Shown here one piece after another: positions 6,737-15,175 of a stretch of 28,138 bases of DNA. Under the pieces are notes generated by a model. It saw nothing but the letters and a program-made list of their open reading frames with translations, was not told where the DNA came from and did no database searches. Position numbers and translations under genes: made by a program. This DNA comes from CAZIOH01 sp964540815. GTDB taxonomy: Bacteria; Myxococcota_A; Polyangia; Fen-1088. The stretch is taken from positions 1 to 28,138 of the forward strand of contig CAZIOH010000092.1 in the NCBI GenBank assembly GCA_964540815.1, in the 5' to 3' direction. Each line of letters begins with the position of its first letter. The first letter of the stretch is position 1.

Positions 6737-9214
6737 TCAGAAGGCGTTTGCGTTGGGGTTCAGATAGATCTGATCGATGCTCCCGTCCTGCAGTGGGCAA
6801 CTTACCTGAGTGTAGGGCGAATCCGGATAGACGACCCAAGTTGTTGATACCGAACTCCAATTCGTAGATCGCGACGGAAGTATCCCAGGCGCAGTATCCT
6901 CCGCGCTCCCCATCGAGCAATTCGAGTCCTTATATGGGGTGAGGTAGCAAGAGACGGACGCACCGGGTGTGATACCGTGCTTGTACCTGAAGCCAAAGTT
7001 GTAGAGCACTCCGGGCGTCACCTTCAGGCAAGGGGTCGCGGGATAGAGATTGGGGTCGGTGGCGTAGAGCGATCCCGATCCCACACAGCCGTCGGCGTCA
7101 TCTGATTTCCACGACGCGCCTGACCCTGGGTCAAACAACCAGCCGTTGAGATTTGTATCGAAACCCGGATTGGGAATCACGTTGCCAGCGCTCGGTCTCC
7201 GACATACGCAGGTGTGGCTCGGCACGTCGCAGCTTGGTTTGACCCCTGAACAGTAACTGTCGCTCGTGCACTGAACGCACGTGCTGTTGAGACAGATTGG
7301 CGTCGCGGTTCCGCAAGCGCCACAGCTCACCCCGCAGTGAGCGGCGTTCGACGTCGTATCGACACAGGTTCCGCTGCAGGATGTTTGACCCGCAGAGCAC
7401 GTCAGGCAGTCGGTCCTGGCCGCGTTGCAACCGTTCGCGCACGTCATCATGGTCGCGGCGCAGGTGCCGGAACCGTTGCAGACCGCCGCGTTGGTCTTGG
7501 TGCTGCCAGCACAAGAGGCCCCTGCGCCGCAAGGGGTGCCAGCGCCCACGTTCCCACTCTCGAGACACGCCATGCTCCCTGTCGTGCAGGACGTCGTCCC
7601 CGTCTTGCACGGGTTGCTGGGAGGCTGGCAGGTCTGGTTGGGCGTGCAGGCTCCGCAGGTTCCCCCTCGACAGAACCGGTTCGTGCCGCACATGGCGCCG
7701 TCCGCGGCCTGGGCGCAAGTGCCCGAGGCGTTGCAGGTCCCGGTCTGACAGTTCGCGGTCATGCATGCCGAGTCCCCAGTCCCCGCCGGCTTGGCGGTGC
7801 AGGTGCCCGGCGTGCCGAGGTTGCAGGCCTGGCAGGTGGGGCAGGTCGCCGTTCCGCAACACACGCCATTGACGCAATTGCCCATGGCGCATTCGCTGCC
7901 GGTCGTACACGCGCGCCCGAGCGGCTTGGCCGCCTGGCACTTCCCGTCGCTGCAATAGGGAGTCGGCGCCAGGCAGTCGGCGTCGGCGGTGCAGCTGGTC
8001 TTGCACGCGGCCCCCGAGCAGACGTAGCCTCCACACGAGGTTGTGGTGGCCGTGGGGCACGCCCCCAAACCGTCGCAGCTCACGGCCGCCTTGACCGTTC
8101 CACCCGAACAACTCGCCGCCCCGCACGACGTCGTCTTCGGGGCGAAGACGCACGAGGTGCTCGTGCCGTCGCACCGGCTTCCGCAGGTGCCAGCGGCGCA
8201 GGCAGCTCGGCCGTTGCGCGGCGTCTGGTTCGCGGCCAGCGTCGTGCATTTCCCGATCGACCCCGCCAGATCGCACGCCTGGCAGGACCCACCGCACGCG
8301 AGATCGCAGCAGTAACCGTCGACGCAGTTCCCCGATGTGCATTGTCCGGCCGACATGCACTTGTTGCCGTTCGCGACCTTTCCGCATGAGCCCGCCACGC
8401 AAGGCTGCCCCTGGCAGTCGGCGTCGGTGGTGCACGTCGTCGCGCACGCGGTACCGTCCGCCTTGCATTTGAATGGGCTGCACGCGACCGCCAGGGCGGC
8501 TTTGCAAGCGCCGACGCCGTCACACGTGGAGCCCGTGACGGACATCTGGGTGGCCGCGCTGCAGGCTCCGCCCGCACAGGACTCGCCGCTGCCGTAGAGC
8601 TGACAAGCCCCCTTGCCATCGCATAGTCCGTTCTGCTGACACGTGCTCGCAGGCACCTTGGGACAAGCTGGATGTGGGGCCGGCGCGGTGCCCGCGGCGG
8701 CGACCGGTGAACAGTGGCCGACGAAATTGGCGAGGTTGCAGGCCGAGCAGCTGTCGGTACACGCGGTGTCGCAACACACCCCGTCGGCGCAGTTATCAGA
8801 CGCGCAGTCGTTCTTGCTGGAACAGGCCTCGCCGAACCCCCGCATCGAAAGTGGACCATCCACGCCCGAATCGGGATTGCTGGCCTGCGCTCCCCCGGTG
8901 CCGGCCTGGGCTCCCCCCGTCGCGGTTCCGCCTCCTCCGGTGCCAACTGCGACACCGCCGGTTCCCACCCCGGCACCGCCGGTTGCGCTGGAAGCCCGAC
9001 CCGATCCGCCATTTCCGCTGGGCCCCGAATTGCCGCCCGACGCCTGGGCCGGGCTCGCGTCGCCAATCGGCCGGGCGACGTCCACGCTGCCAGCGTCGGG
9101 CAGATTGACGGTGCTGCTGCCCGCGTCGCCGCTGCCAGGCAACTCCTTGCGCAAGTTGCATCCCGCCCCGATCGAAACCAGCGCACACACCGTGACGACC
9201 ATCCGAACGCTCAT
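6737..9214 (-). CDS. Large Cys-rich lipoprotein with C-terminal beta-sandwich-like domain
   Basis: An 825-residue surface lipoprotein. ATG at 9212-9214 has AGAGG upstream. Lipobox GAGC (Cys19) is followed by a Gly-rich linker (about 55-115). Residues 130-675 are extremely rich in cysteine and contain at least three copies of a module of about 40 residues, at about 130-172, 286-325 and 436-475, with the pattern NCxxGxCC...C..C.AC.L....G.C. Between them are DADC segments (TTDADCQGQPC, TADADCLAPTPYC). The last 150 residues (IPNPGFDTNLNGWLFDPGS onward) resemble the start of carbohydrate-binding jelly-roll domains that follow NPGFE.G..GW motifs. The protein is probably disulfide-stabilised outside the cell and might bind polymer or surfaces. 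Similar Cys-rich proteins are common in myxobacteria with no known function. It starts 16 nt after the TPR/PEGA gene, so the two are probably cotranscribed. Confidence 0.85.
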   Translation of the reverse strand: MSVRMVVTVCALVSIGAGCNLRKELPGSGDAGSSTVNLPDAGSVDVARPIGDASPAQASGGNSGPSGNGGSGRASSATGGAGVGTGGVAVGTGGGGTATGGAQAGTGGAQASNPDSGVDGPLSMRGFGEACSSKNDCASDNCADGVCCDTACTDSCSACNLANFVGHCSPVAAAGTAPAPHPACPKVPASTCQQNGLCDGKGACQLYGSGESCAGGACSAATQMSVTGSTCDGVGACKAALAVACSPFKCKADGTACATTCTTDADCQGQPCVAGSCGKVANGNKCMSAGQCTSGNCVDGYCCDLACGGSCQACDLAGSIGKCTTLAANQTPRNGRAACAAGTCGSRCDGTSTSCVFAPKTTSCGAASCSGGTVKAAVSCDGLGACPTATTTSCGGYVCSGAACKTSCTADADCLAPTPYCSDGKCQAAKPLGRACTTGSECAMGNCVNGVCCGTATCPTCQACNLGTPGTCTAKPAGTGDSACMTANCQTGTCNASGTCAQAADGAMCGTNRFCRGGTCGACTPNQTCQPPSNPCKTGTTSCTTGSMACLESGNVGAGTPCGAGASCAGSTKTNAAVCNGSGTCAATMMTCANGCNAARTDCLTCSAGQTSCSGTCVDTTSNAAHCGVSCGACGTATPICLNSTCVQCTSDSYCSGVKPSCDVPSHTCVCRRPSAGNVIPNPGFDTNLNGWLFDPGSGASWKSDDADGCVGSGSLYATDPNLYPATPCLKVTPGVLYNFGFRYKHGITPGASVSCYLTPYKDSNCSMGSAEDTAPGILPSRSTNWSSVSTTWVVYPDSPYTQVSCPLQDGSIDQIYLNPNANAF

Positions 9215-9230
9215 GTTGTCAACCTCTGCT

Positions 9231-10340
9231 TCAAAAACGCAGCCTGCACGAGACGCCGGGGTTCAAGAGATCAGGGAGGCACGCCACCGCGGAGTCCGTC
9301 GACGGGCGCTCTGACTCGGAGGACAGGACGAACAGGACGACCGAGCCCACCGCCAGCGCGCCTCCGATGGCGTATCCGACCACCGCCAGCTTGACCGCGC
9401 TGTCGTGCGCATCGCTGATGGTCTTGCACGCCGCTGAGAGCTTCGCGGTGGCGCAGTCCTGGATCAACATCGTCGGGCTCGATGGGTTCGGGCCCGTGTG
9501 ATTCTCGAACTCGTTCTGCTTGAGCAGCGCCTTCACGGTGCCAAAGACCCCGACGCCGAGGCCCGCGGCCGCACCCGCGGCGGCGGCCCAGGCATAGGGA
9601 CGCAGGTGGGTGGGCGAGGAGGCGTCACCACGGGCGTCACCGGACTTGGGCTCGGAGGCCGCTTCGGCCACCTGAGCGTCCGCGACCGGCGGGCGATCCT
9701 CGGGAGGCGCCGCCCCCGACACCTGGGGCTCCGTCGTCGCGGCGGCCGGGGTCGCGGCCAGCACGCGCGGTCGCCGCAGGTCGGCGTGCTCGCGCACGTG
9801 CCCGCCCTCCGGCAGGTTCAGGGTCTTGGCGAGCGGAACGAACCCCGCGGCGGTGATCTCGAGGGCCACCGACCCCGGCTCGAGCCAGGTCGCCACGGTC
9901 GGCAAGCTGCCCGCCCGCTTGCCATCGATCACCACCTGTGCCCCCGACGGAGCGCCCCAGACCTCGACCTGACACAGGTGCGTCCGGATGGTCCGGTGCG
10001 CGACCTCGAGCGCGCTCTCATTCTTTTGAATCCAGGTGTCGTCTCGCTTGTCGAGCGCCCGGCCGAGGTGGGCGTTGGCGTCGAGCCACAGGCCGAGCGC
10101 CTGCTCCGCCAGGGCGACCTGTGCCCACGCGCGCGGGGAATCCTGGAGGCGAGCCGCCTTCTGGAACTCGACCAGAGCGTCGGCATCGCGCCCCTGACGT
10201 CGCAGCTCGGTACCCTTCTTGAAGATGGCCTCGACGTCCTCACCCGCGGCCTGCGCCCGCGTCGTGACCCCCGCGATCCCGGCGGCGAAAACCAACCCGA
10301 GGGCGACCTTCCAGGCGGACGAGAAGTTGGTGGACGACAC
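9231..10340 (-). CDS. Exported TPR/PEGA-domain protein
   Basis: A 369-residue protein starting at a GTG (10338-10340) with AGAGGG seven nucleotides upstream. It has a signal peptide (cleavage near AQAAGED, about residue 32). A TPR-like helical region follows (about 36-105: AIFKKGTELRRQGRDADALVEFQKAARL). Then comes a PEGA-type beta domain (about 124-190: VEVWGAPSGAQVVIDGKRAGSLP...LEPGSVALEITAAGF). A Pro/Ala/Glu-rich stretch leads to two hydrophobic segments (about 252-275 and 318-340). This TPR-PEGA-membrane arrangement is common in myxobacterial envelope proteins and is usually annotated as PEGA-domain protein of unknown role. It heads a probable two-gene operon with the Cys-rich lipoprotein 16 nt downstream, suggesting they act at the same surface site. 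Confidence 0.88.
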   Translation of the reverse strand: MSSTNFSSAWKVALGLVFAAGIAGVTTRAQAAGEDVEAIFKKGTELRRQGRDADALVEFQKAARLQDSPRAWAQVALAEQALGLWLDANAHLGRALDKRDDTWIQKNESALEVAHRTIRTHLCQVEVWGAPSGAQVVIDGKRAGSLPTVATWLEPGSVALEITAAGFVPLAKTLNLPEGGHVREHADLRRPRVLAATPAAATTEPQVSGAAPPEDRPPVADAQVAEAASEPKSGDARGDASSPTHLRPYAWAAAAGAAAGLGVGVFGTVKALLKQNEFENHTGPNPSSPTMLIQDCATAKLSAACKTISDAHDSAVKLAVVGYAIGGALAVGSVVLFVLSSESERPSTDSAVACLPDLLNPGVSCRLRF

Positions 10341-10595
10341 AGGCTGACCCTCTGATCCAGTTCGAAGCCGACCGTATCACAAGTCGCCATGGCTTGCGGC
10401 GACACGCCACGAGAATCGACCTCCGTGCCATCGGCCAAGAACGACCACCTGCGCGTGGGGCAGACATGGCCGAGCAGCCCAGGACCATTCCGCTGTTCGT
10501 CTGCGATCGCGCAACATGAGGCTCGCTCTCCGAGACACGTTCAGTGACGCCCTCCTCGATGAGGCCGAGCTCGGCCCGACTCCTGGCGAAGACGG

Positions 10596-11786
10596 CTACG
10601 GGCACATGATCGGCGCGGTCGAGGCGACGAAGATCGGGAGGTTCGCCGGCGTGTTGGCCATCAGGACGCCGTCGTGGGCGGTGTGGCCAGCGCTCGTCAC
10701 CGAGTCGGCCGCGGTGGTGCCCATGGTCTCGTCGAACTTCCAGTAGCCGACCAGGCCCGCTTCGTTGCCGACCAGCGTCTTGTGCATCGTGCTCATGATG
10801 TCCGCCGGCGCACGCACCACGTTCCAGATCCGGAACTCGTCGATGTACCCATTGAAGAAGGCCGGCGGATAGCCACCGATGATGAGGGCGGTGCGACCGG
10901 TGGTCAGCATCGGGATCGGCACGGTCACCTTCTCGACGCCGTTCACATAAGCGCGGACGTCCGCACCATCCCAGACCATCGCGAAGTGCGCCCACTGATC
11001 CACGTTGGCCATCAGCCCGCTCGGCTTGTTGTCCCCGAGCGGATCGGTCGCGCCGTTGTTGGTGAACGGATCGATCGTGCCGATCCCGCCTGCCGTGTTC
11101 CCGAAGTCGAGCCCGAAGCCATCGGCGGTTCGGTTGTTGGTGCCGTAGAAGAACATCGTGTTGGTGTCCGCCGTCCAGCTCGTGGACTTGACGAAGGCCC
11201 AGAACTCGATGGTGCGCTTCTCGTTCAGGGTGGGAAGATCGGTGCTCGGCGCGGGGATGGTCACCTGCACCTTCGCCATGGCCGGATCACTTCCGCCGGG
11301 AATGTTCATGTTGAACGCCACGGCGTGACCGGCACAGCTCGTCGCACCGCCGCCGCCGCCGGTTCCGGCTCCTCCCCCGGCGCTCCCGCCGGTGGCGCTA
11401 CCGCTGCCGGCGCCGCCGCCTTTGCCCCCCGTCCCGGTCGTCCCACCTGGACTTCCACCCGCCCCCGCGCCAGCGCCGCCGGCTTGACCGCCGGCGCCGC
11501 CCGAGCCCGACGAGCCCCCACTTCCGGTGGAGCCTCCGCCGGTTCCCGTCGCCCCGCCGGTCCCGGGAGAGCCGCCGCTCGCCGTCGCGCCTCCGCTGCC
11601 CACTGCCCCGCCCGAGCCGTTGGCTCCGCCGCTGGCAGCCATCGCGCCTCCGCTGCCCACCTTGCCGCCGCTTCCCGTGACCGGGGCGGGCGAGCTGCTG
11701 GAACAGCCGGTGAGGGGTGAAAGGGCTGCGAGGAGAAGCAGCGAGATCCCCGACGACGCGGCCGACTGCGAGCGCTTTGTAATCAT
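10596..11786 (-). CDS. LamG/concanavalin-like lectin-domain lipoprotein
   Basis: A 396-residue lipoprotein. ATG at 11784-11786 follows a short AGG-containing site. The lipobox is LTGC (Cys28). Residues about 35-150 are a glycine/serine/threonine linker whose DNA is a degenerate minisatellite (about 11340-11690). The C-terminal domain (about 165-396) has LamG/laminin-G hallmarks: RTIEFWAFVKSTSW, QWAHFAMVWDGADVRAYVNGVEKV, and FNGYIDEFRIWNVVRAPADI followed by GLVGYWKFDE. LamG domains in bacteria commonly bind carbohydrates or proteins on surfaces. It is divergent from the GGDEF-EAL gene on its 5' side and lies 255 bp upstream of the TPR/PEGA gene. Confidence 0.9.
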   Translation of the reverse strand: MITKRSQSAASSGISLLLLAALSPLTGCSSSSPAPVTGSGGKVGSGGAMAASGGANGSGGAVGSGGATASGGSPGTGGATGTGGGSTGSGGSSGSGGAGGQAGGAGAGAGGSPGGTTGTGGKGGGAGSGSATGGSAGGGAGTGGGGGATSCAGHAVAFNMNIPGGSDPAMAKVQVTIPAPSTDLPTLNEKRTIEFWAFVKSTSWTADTNTMFFYGTNNRTADGFGLDFGNTAGGIGTIDPFTNNGATDPLGDNKPSGLMANVDQWAHFAMVWDGADVRAYVNGVEKVTVPIPMLTTGRTALIIGGYPPAFFNGYIDEFRIWNVVRAPADIMSTMHKTLVGNEAGLVGYWKFDETMGTTAADSVTSAGHTAHDGVLMANTPANLPIFVASTAPIMCP

Positions 11787-12114
11787 GCCTACCTAACTAT
11801 CACGCAGACGAATTTTGCAACAGACCAAATGGAAATCTGTCCCGGGATGAGCACCTGCGGCCCCGGGACGACGGACGATGCCCCCCCCCCCGCAGCTCGC
11901 CAGGGATGAGCCCGGGAGCCAATCCAGCGGGTCTCACAGGCTTGCGCCGCGCCCGGTCACCGACACCATGCGGCCCGCCGGTCTCGGCGCGTGGACCCTA
12001 CGCGTTGCGGCTGCCCGAATTCGACGCGCGCCGCTTCAATGTCCCCCGGCGTCTACCGAGAGATCAGATCCGAGCGGGGGGCTCGGCCACGCCTCCCTGC
12101 GCGTCACCGCACCC
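11787..12114. other. Intergenic region between divergent LamG and GGDEF-EAL genes
   Basis: The 328 bp upstream of both divergent genes should hold their promoters. On the minus side the AT-rich stretch near 11790-11820 contains TTGCAA followed 15 nt later by TAGTTA, a weak candidate promoter. The imperfect dyad ACAGA...TCTGT (11820-11840) lies next to it. An 11-C homopolymer occurs at 11881-11891. The GGDEF-EAL frame is open back to 11878, so part of this interval may be coding, but it shows no conserved protein sequence. I see no RNA gene. Confidence 0.5.
11881..11891. repeat. C11 homopolymer tract just after an upstream in-frame ATG
   Basis: Eleven consecutive C residues follow the ATG at 11878-11880, which is in frame with the GGDEF-EAL coding region. 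A length change would put that ATG out of frame but would not affect starts at 12115 or 12133. No ribosome-binding site is seen before 11878. It may also be a sequencing-sensitive spot. Confidence 0.7.
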
Positions 12115-13953
12115 ATGAAACGTCCATCCGCGATGTCCGAGACCGCGTCCGACCGTCGGCGCGCAGCCCCCGCGAGGCAGCACCGCGACGACGAGATCGC
12201 GCGCCTGCGCGAGGAGGTGTTCCTGCTGGAGACGCTGATGGACACCATCCCGGACGCCATCTACTTCAAGGACCGCGCCAGCCGCTTCACGCGCGTCAAT
12301 CCCTACGCCGCGAGCCACTTCGGGGTCGCCGATCCCAACCACGCCGTCGGGCGCACCGACTTCGACTACTTCACCGACGAGCACGCCACGCAGGCGTTCC
12401 GCGACGAACAGGAGATCGTGCGGACCGGGCTGCCGCTGGTCAACGTCGAGGAGAAGGAGACCCGCGCGGACGGCACCATCCGCTGGGTCTCCACCACCAA
12501 GATGCCGCTCCGAGACACCGAGGGGAACATCGTCGGGACCTTCGGCATCTCGCGCGACATCACCCTGCGCAAGGAGTTCGAGGAGCAGCTCGAGCGCCAG
12601 GCCTTCTTCGATCCCCTCACGCAGATGCCCAACCGGGCCCTCTTCATGAACCGCCTCCAGCACCTCTTCCAGCGCGCCCGCCGCGCGCCCGACCGCCTGC
12701 GCTTCGCGCTGCTGTACCTCGACGTGGATCGCTTCAAGGGCATCAACGATGGGCTCGGCCACGCCGCCGGCGACGAGCTCCTGATCGAGATGGCCCACCG
12801 CCTCGAGCGCTGCATCCGCCCCAGCGACACCCTGGCGCGCCTCGGCGGCGACGAGTTCACCGTCCTGCTCGAGGACATCGCCGAGGAGATCGACGCGGTC
12901 CAGGTCGCCGACCGCATCCACAAGGAGCTGTCGCTGCCGTTCACCCTGCACGGGCAGGAGGTCTTCTCCAACGCCAGCGTGGGCATCGCCTTCTCGAGCG
13001 CCCACTACGAGCGCCCCGAGGACATGCTGCGCGACGCCGACACGGCGATGTACCGGGCCAAGGCCAACGGACGTTCGCGCCACCAGGTCTTCGACGTCGA
13101 CATGCACCAGCGTGCGGTCTCGCTCTTGCGCCTCGAGACCGACCTGCGCCGCGGCCTCGAGCGAAACGAGCTGGTCCCCTTCTATCAACCGATCGTCGAC
13201 CTCAAGACCCGCCGGCTGCGCGGCTTCGAGGCGCTGGCGCGCTGGTACCATCCCACTCGGGGCCTGGTCATGCCGGACATCTTCATCCCGATCGCCGAGG
13301 AGACCGGGCTCATCGGAGCCATCGGCGAGAGCATGCTGACCCAGGCCTGCCGGCAGATGCGCCGCTGGCAGCTCGCGTACCCACGGGTGCCCGAGCTCAC
13401 CATCAGCGTCAACGTGTCCACCCGACAGCTCGCCCAGTCCAACGTGGCCGAGCAGGTGCAGCGCATCCTGACCGAGACCGGCCTCGCCCCCGCCACCCTC
13501 ACCCTCGAGATCACCGAGAGCGCGCTGATGCAGAACCTCAAGACCTCGTCGCAGGTCATCCAGCGCCTGCACGAGCTGGCGGTGCGTCTGCACATCGACG
13601 ACTTCGGGACCGGCTACTCGTCGCTCTCCTATCTGCACAACTTCCCCATCGACACCCTCAAGGTGGACAAGTCCTTCATCAGCCGGATGTCGGGTGGCCC
13701 CGGGCAGGGGGAGATCGTCAAGGCCATCGTAGCCCTGGCGCACAACCTCGGGATGGAGGTGACGGCCGAGGGCGTGGAGACGGCGGCGCAGGAGGGGGCG
13801 CTCCGTGACCTGGAATGCACCAGCGCCCAGGGGTATCTGTTCTCGCGCCCGGTTCCGGCCGAGGAGGCCGAACGGCTGATCATTCATGGCCTGGAAGGTG
13901 AAGGTCTGGATGGGCCTGGCCGAGACACGGACCAAGACACGGACCAAGACTAG
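12115..13953 (+). CDS. PAS-GGDEF-EAL cyclic-di-GMP signalling protein
   Basis: This is a protein of 612 residues (if started at 12115) with no membrane segments. A PAS domain (about 35-150: LLETLMDTIPDAIYFKDRASRFTRVN...GTFGISRDIT) leads into a diguanylate cyclase domain with intact GGDEF at residues 244-248, and an inhibitory I-site RPSD five residues before it. The EAL phosphodiesterase domain has EAL at 372-374, ITESAL, DDFGTGYSSLSYL (from about 495) and DTLKVDKSFI. Both domains keep their catalytic signatures, so the protein could make or degrade cyclic di-GMP depending on the PAS signal. The C-terminus is a short acidic tail, RDTDQDTDQD, encoded by a 12-bp duplication. The start is ambiguous: ATG 12115, ATG 12133 and the earlier 11968 and 11878 all lack a good ribosome-binding site. 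Confidence 0.95.
   Translation: MKRPSAMSETASDRRRAAPARQHRDDEIARLREEVFLLETLMDTIPDAIYFKDRASRFTRVNPYAASHFGVADPNHAVGRTDFDYFTDEHATQAFRDEQEIVRTGLPLVNVEEKETRADGTIRWVSTTKMPLRDTEGNIVGTFGISRDITLRKEFEEQLERQAFFDPLTQMPNRALFMNRLQHLFQRARRAPDRLRFALLYLDVDRFKGINDGLGHAAGDELLIEMAHRLERCIRPSDTLARLGGDEFTVLLEDIAEEIDAVQVADRIHKELSLPFTLHGQEVFSNASVGIAFSSAHYERPEDMLRDADTAMYRAKANGRSRHQVFDVDMHQRAVSLLRLETDLRRGLERNELVPFYQPIVDLKTRRLRGFEALARWYHPTRGLVMPDIFIPIAEETGLIGAIGESMLTQACRQMRRWQLAYPRVPELTISVNVSTRQLAQSNVAEQVQRILTETGLAPATLTLEITESALMQNLKTSSQVIQRLHELAVRLHIDDFGTGYSSLSYLHNFPIDTLKVDKSFISRMSGGPGQGEIVKAIVALAHNLGMEVTAEGVETAAQEGALRDLECTSAQGYLFSRPVPAEEAERLIIHGLEGEGLDGPGRDTDQDTDQD
13924..13947 (+). repeat. Two 12-bp tandem units at the 3' end of the GGDEF-EAL gene
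   Basis: The unit GACACGGACCAA occurs twice in a row, followed by GAC and the stop codon. It encodes the repeated acidic DTDQ tail, outside the folded EAL domain. Confidence 0.8.
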
Positions 13954-13979
13954 TGCACCTCCCGACCACCGTGTTACCA

Positions 13980-15095
13980 ATGAGCTCGCGCTCCTCCATC
14001 ATGTCGACGGCCCGTCCATCCTCTCCTCGCATTCCCTCGCTCGACGGCCTGCGGGCCGTGTCGATCGTCTTCGTCCTGTTCGCGCACCTGTCGGGGACCG
14101 TCGGATTCGCGCTGCCGGTTCCACGTTTCGTGCTGGGGGCACTGGCAGGCCTCGGGGTGCGGGTGTTCTTCGTCATCTCCGGGTTTCTCATCACCTCGCT
14201 CTTGCTGGCGGAGGAGCAGAAGACCGGGACCATCTCGCTGCGGGACTTCTATTTCCGGCGCACCATGCGGATCTTTCCGCCGTTCTATGCCCTGGTGGGC
14301 CTGATCTCGGCGGCTGCCGCCCTCGGCTGGGTGACACTCGCGCGCCACGACGTCGTCGCGGCCATGACCTACACCACCAACTATCACCACGCCCGCTCCT
14401 GGTACCTCGGACACGCCTGGTCCCTGGCGGTCGAGGAGCAGTTCTACCTGCTGTGGCCGTTCCTGGTGAAGTACCTGGGCTCGCGGCGCGCGGCGCGCGT
14501 CGCGCTCGCGACGGTGGTCGCCGCGCCGGTCCTGCGTCTGGTCTTGCTGGTGGGGTTTCCGTCCCTGCGGGTGGGCATCGGCGAGACGTTCCCCACGGTG
14601 GCGGATTCGATCGCCACGGGTTGCCTGCTGGCTTGCCACCGCGCCCGGCTCTTCGAGCCGGCACCCGGCGCGTCGCCGCGGGTGGCGCTCGATGGGCTCG
14701 GCACCTGGCTGGCGACCGCGGTGGGCCTCGGCGCCGCGTTCCAGCCATCGGCCAAGCTCGACTGCCTCCTCGGGCAGACGGCCACCAACCTGGCCATCGC
14801 CCTCGTCATCGAGCGGGTGGTCCGGTTCCCGGACCGCGCGGCCGGACGGCTGCTGAATGCGCGGCCGGTGGTGTACGTGGGAACGCTGAGCTATTCGCTC
14901 TACCTGTGGCAGCAGCCGTTCCTCGACCGGCACTCGACCGCGCTCGTGTCCCGGTTTCCGCTCAACCTCGGCCTCGCGGCGACGTGCGCGTTGCTGTCCT
15001 TCTACCTGATCGAACGACCGGCGTTGCGCCTGCGCAGCCGGATCGAAAAGCGGGCGCGCCACGGGCCGGGTCCTGCCGCCGCGCCAGCGGCGTGA
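13980..15095 (+). CDS. Acyltransferase 3 family membrane protein (OafA/YrhL-like)
   Basis: An integral membrane protein of about 371 residues with many hydrophobic helices. Family landmarks are IPSLDGLRAVSIVFVLFAHL at the N-terminus, VRVFFVISGFLITSLLL, DFYFRRTMRIFPPFY, and HAWSLAVEEQFYLLWPFLVKY; near the end are GTLSYSLYLWQQPF and LLSFYLIERPALRL. These proteins transfer acetyl or other acyl groups from the cytoplasm to surface polysaccharides, peptidoglycan or small molecules. The start is ambiguous: GTG 13953 would overlap the upstream stop by one base (TAGTG), while ATG 13980 and ATG 14001 are in the same frame; none has a strong ribosome-binding site. The gene directly follows the GGDEF-EAL gene and may be cotranscribed, which would link cyclic di-GMP signalling to cell-surface modification (inference). 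Confidence 0.92.
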   Translation: MSSRSSIMSTARPSSPRIPSLDGLRAVSIVFVLFAHLSGTVGFALPVPRFVLGALAGLGVRVFFVISGFLITSLLLAEEQKTGTISLRDFYFRRTMRIFPPFYALVGLISAAAALGWVTLARHDVVAAMTYTTNYHHARSWYLGHAWSLAVEEQFYLLWPFLVKYLGSRRAARVALATVVAAPVLRLVLLVGFPSLRVGIGETFPTVADSIATGCLLACHRARLFEPAPGASPRVALDGLGTWLATAVGLGAAFQPSAKLDCLLGQTATNLAIALVIERVVRFPDRAAGRLLNARPVVYVGTLSYSLYLWQQPFLDRHSTALVSRFPLNLGLAATCALLSFYLIERPALRLRSRIEKRARHGPGPAAAPAA

Positions 15096-15175
15096 CCGCG
15101 CCCATCCTCGTCTTCCTCCATCCAGCCAGGCGCTTCGCCCCGGGCGGTGGCAAGCTCCGTACAGGAGGAAGGCCC

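Noticed and set aside
8080..9186. Long Arg-rich open frames within the Cys-rich lipoprotein (both strands)
   Set aside because: They come from the Cys-codon-rich repeats read in other frames; no start site or domain, and the lipoprotein frame has lipobox, ribosome-binding site and repeats.
11340..11690. Degenerate minisatellite resembling a CRISPR or VNTR array
   Set aside because: It has a 9-15 bp codon-periodic pattern without conserved spacers or repeats; it encodes the Gly/Ser/Thr linker of the LamG lipoprotein.
10516..11720. Plus-strand frames opposite the LamG lipoprotein
   Set aside because: The Pro/Ala repeats are the complement of the Gly-rich linker; no ribosome-binding site or known fold.
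13886..15175. Upstream extension of the CHAD frame through the acyltransferase gene
   Set aside because: The translation there is low-complexity Arg/Gly/Pro and overlaps a clear acyltransferase; AGGAGG before TTG 15176 marks the real start.
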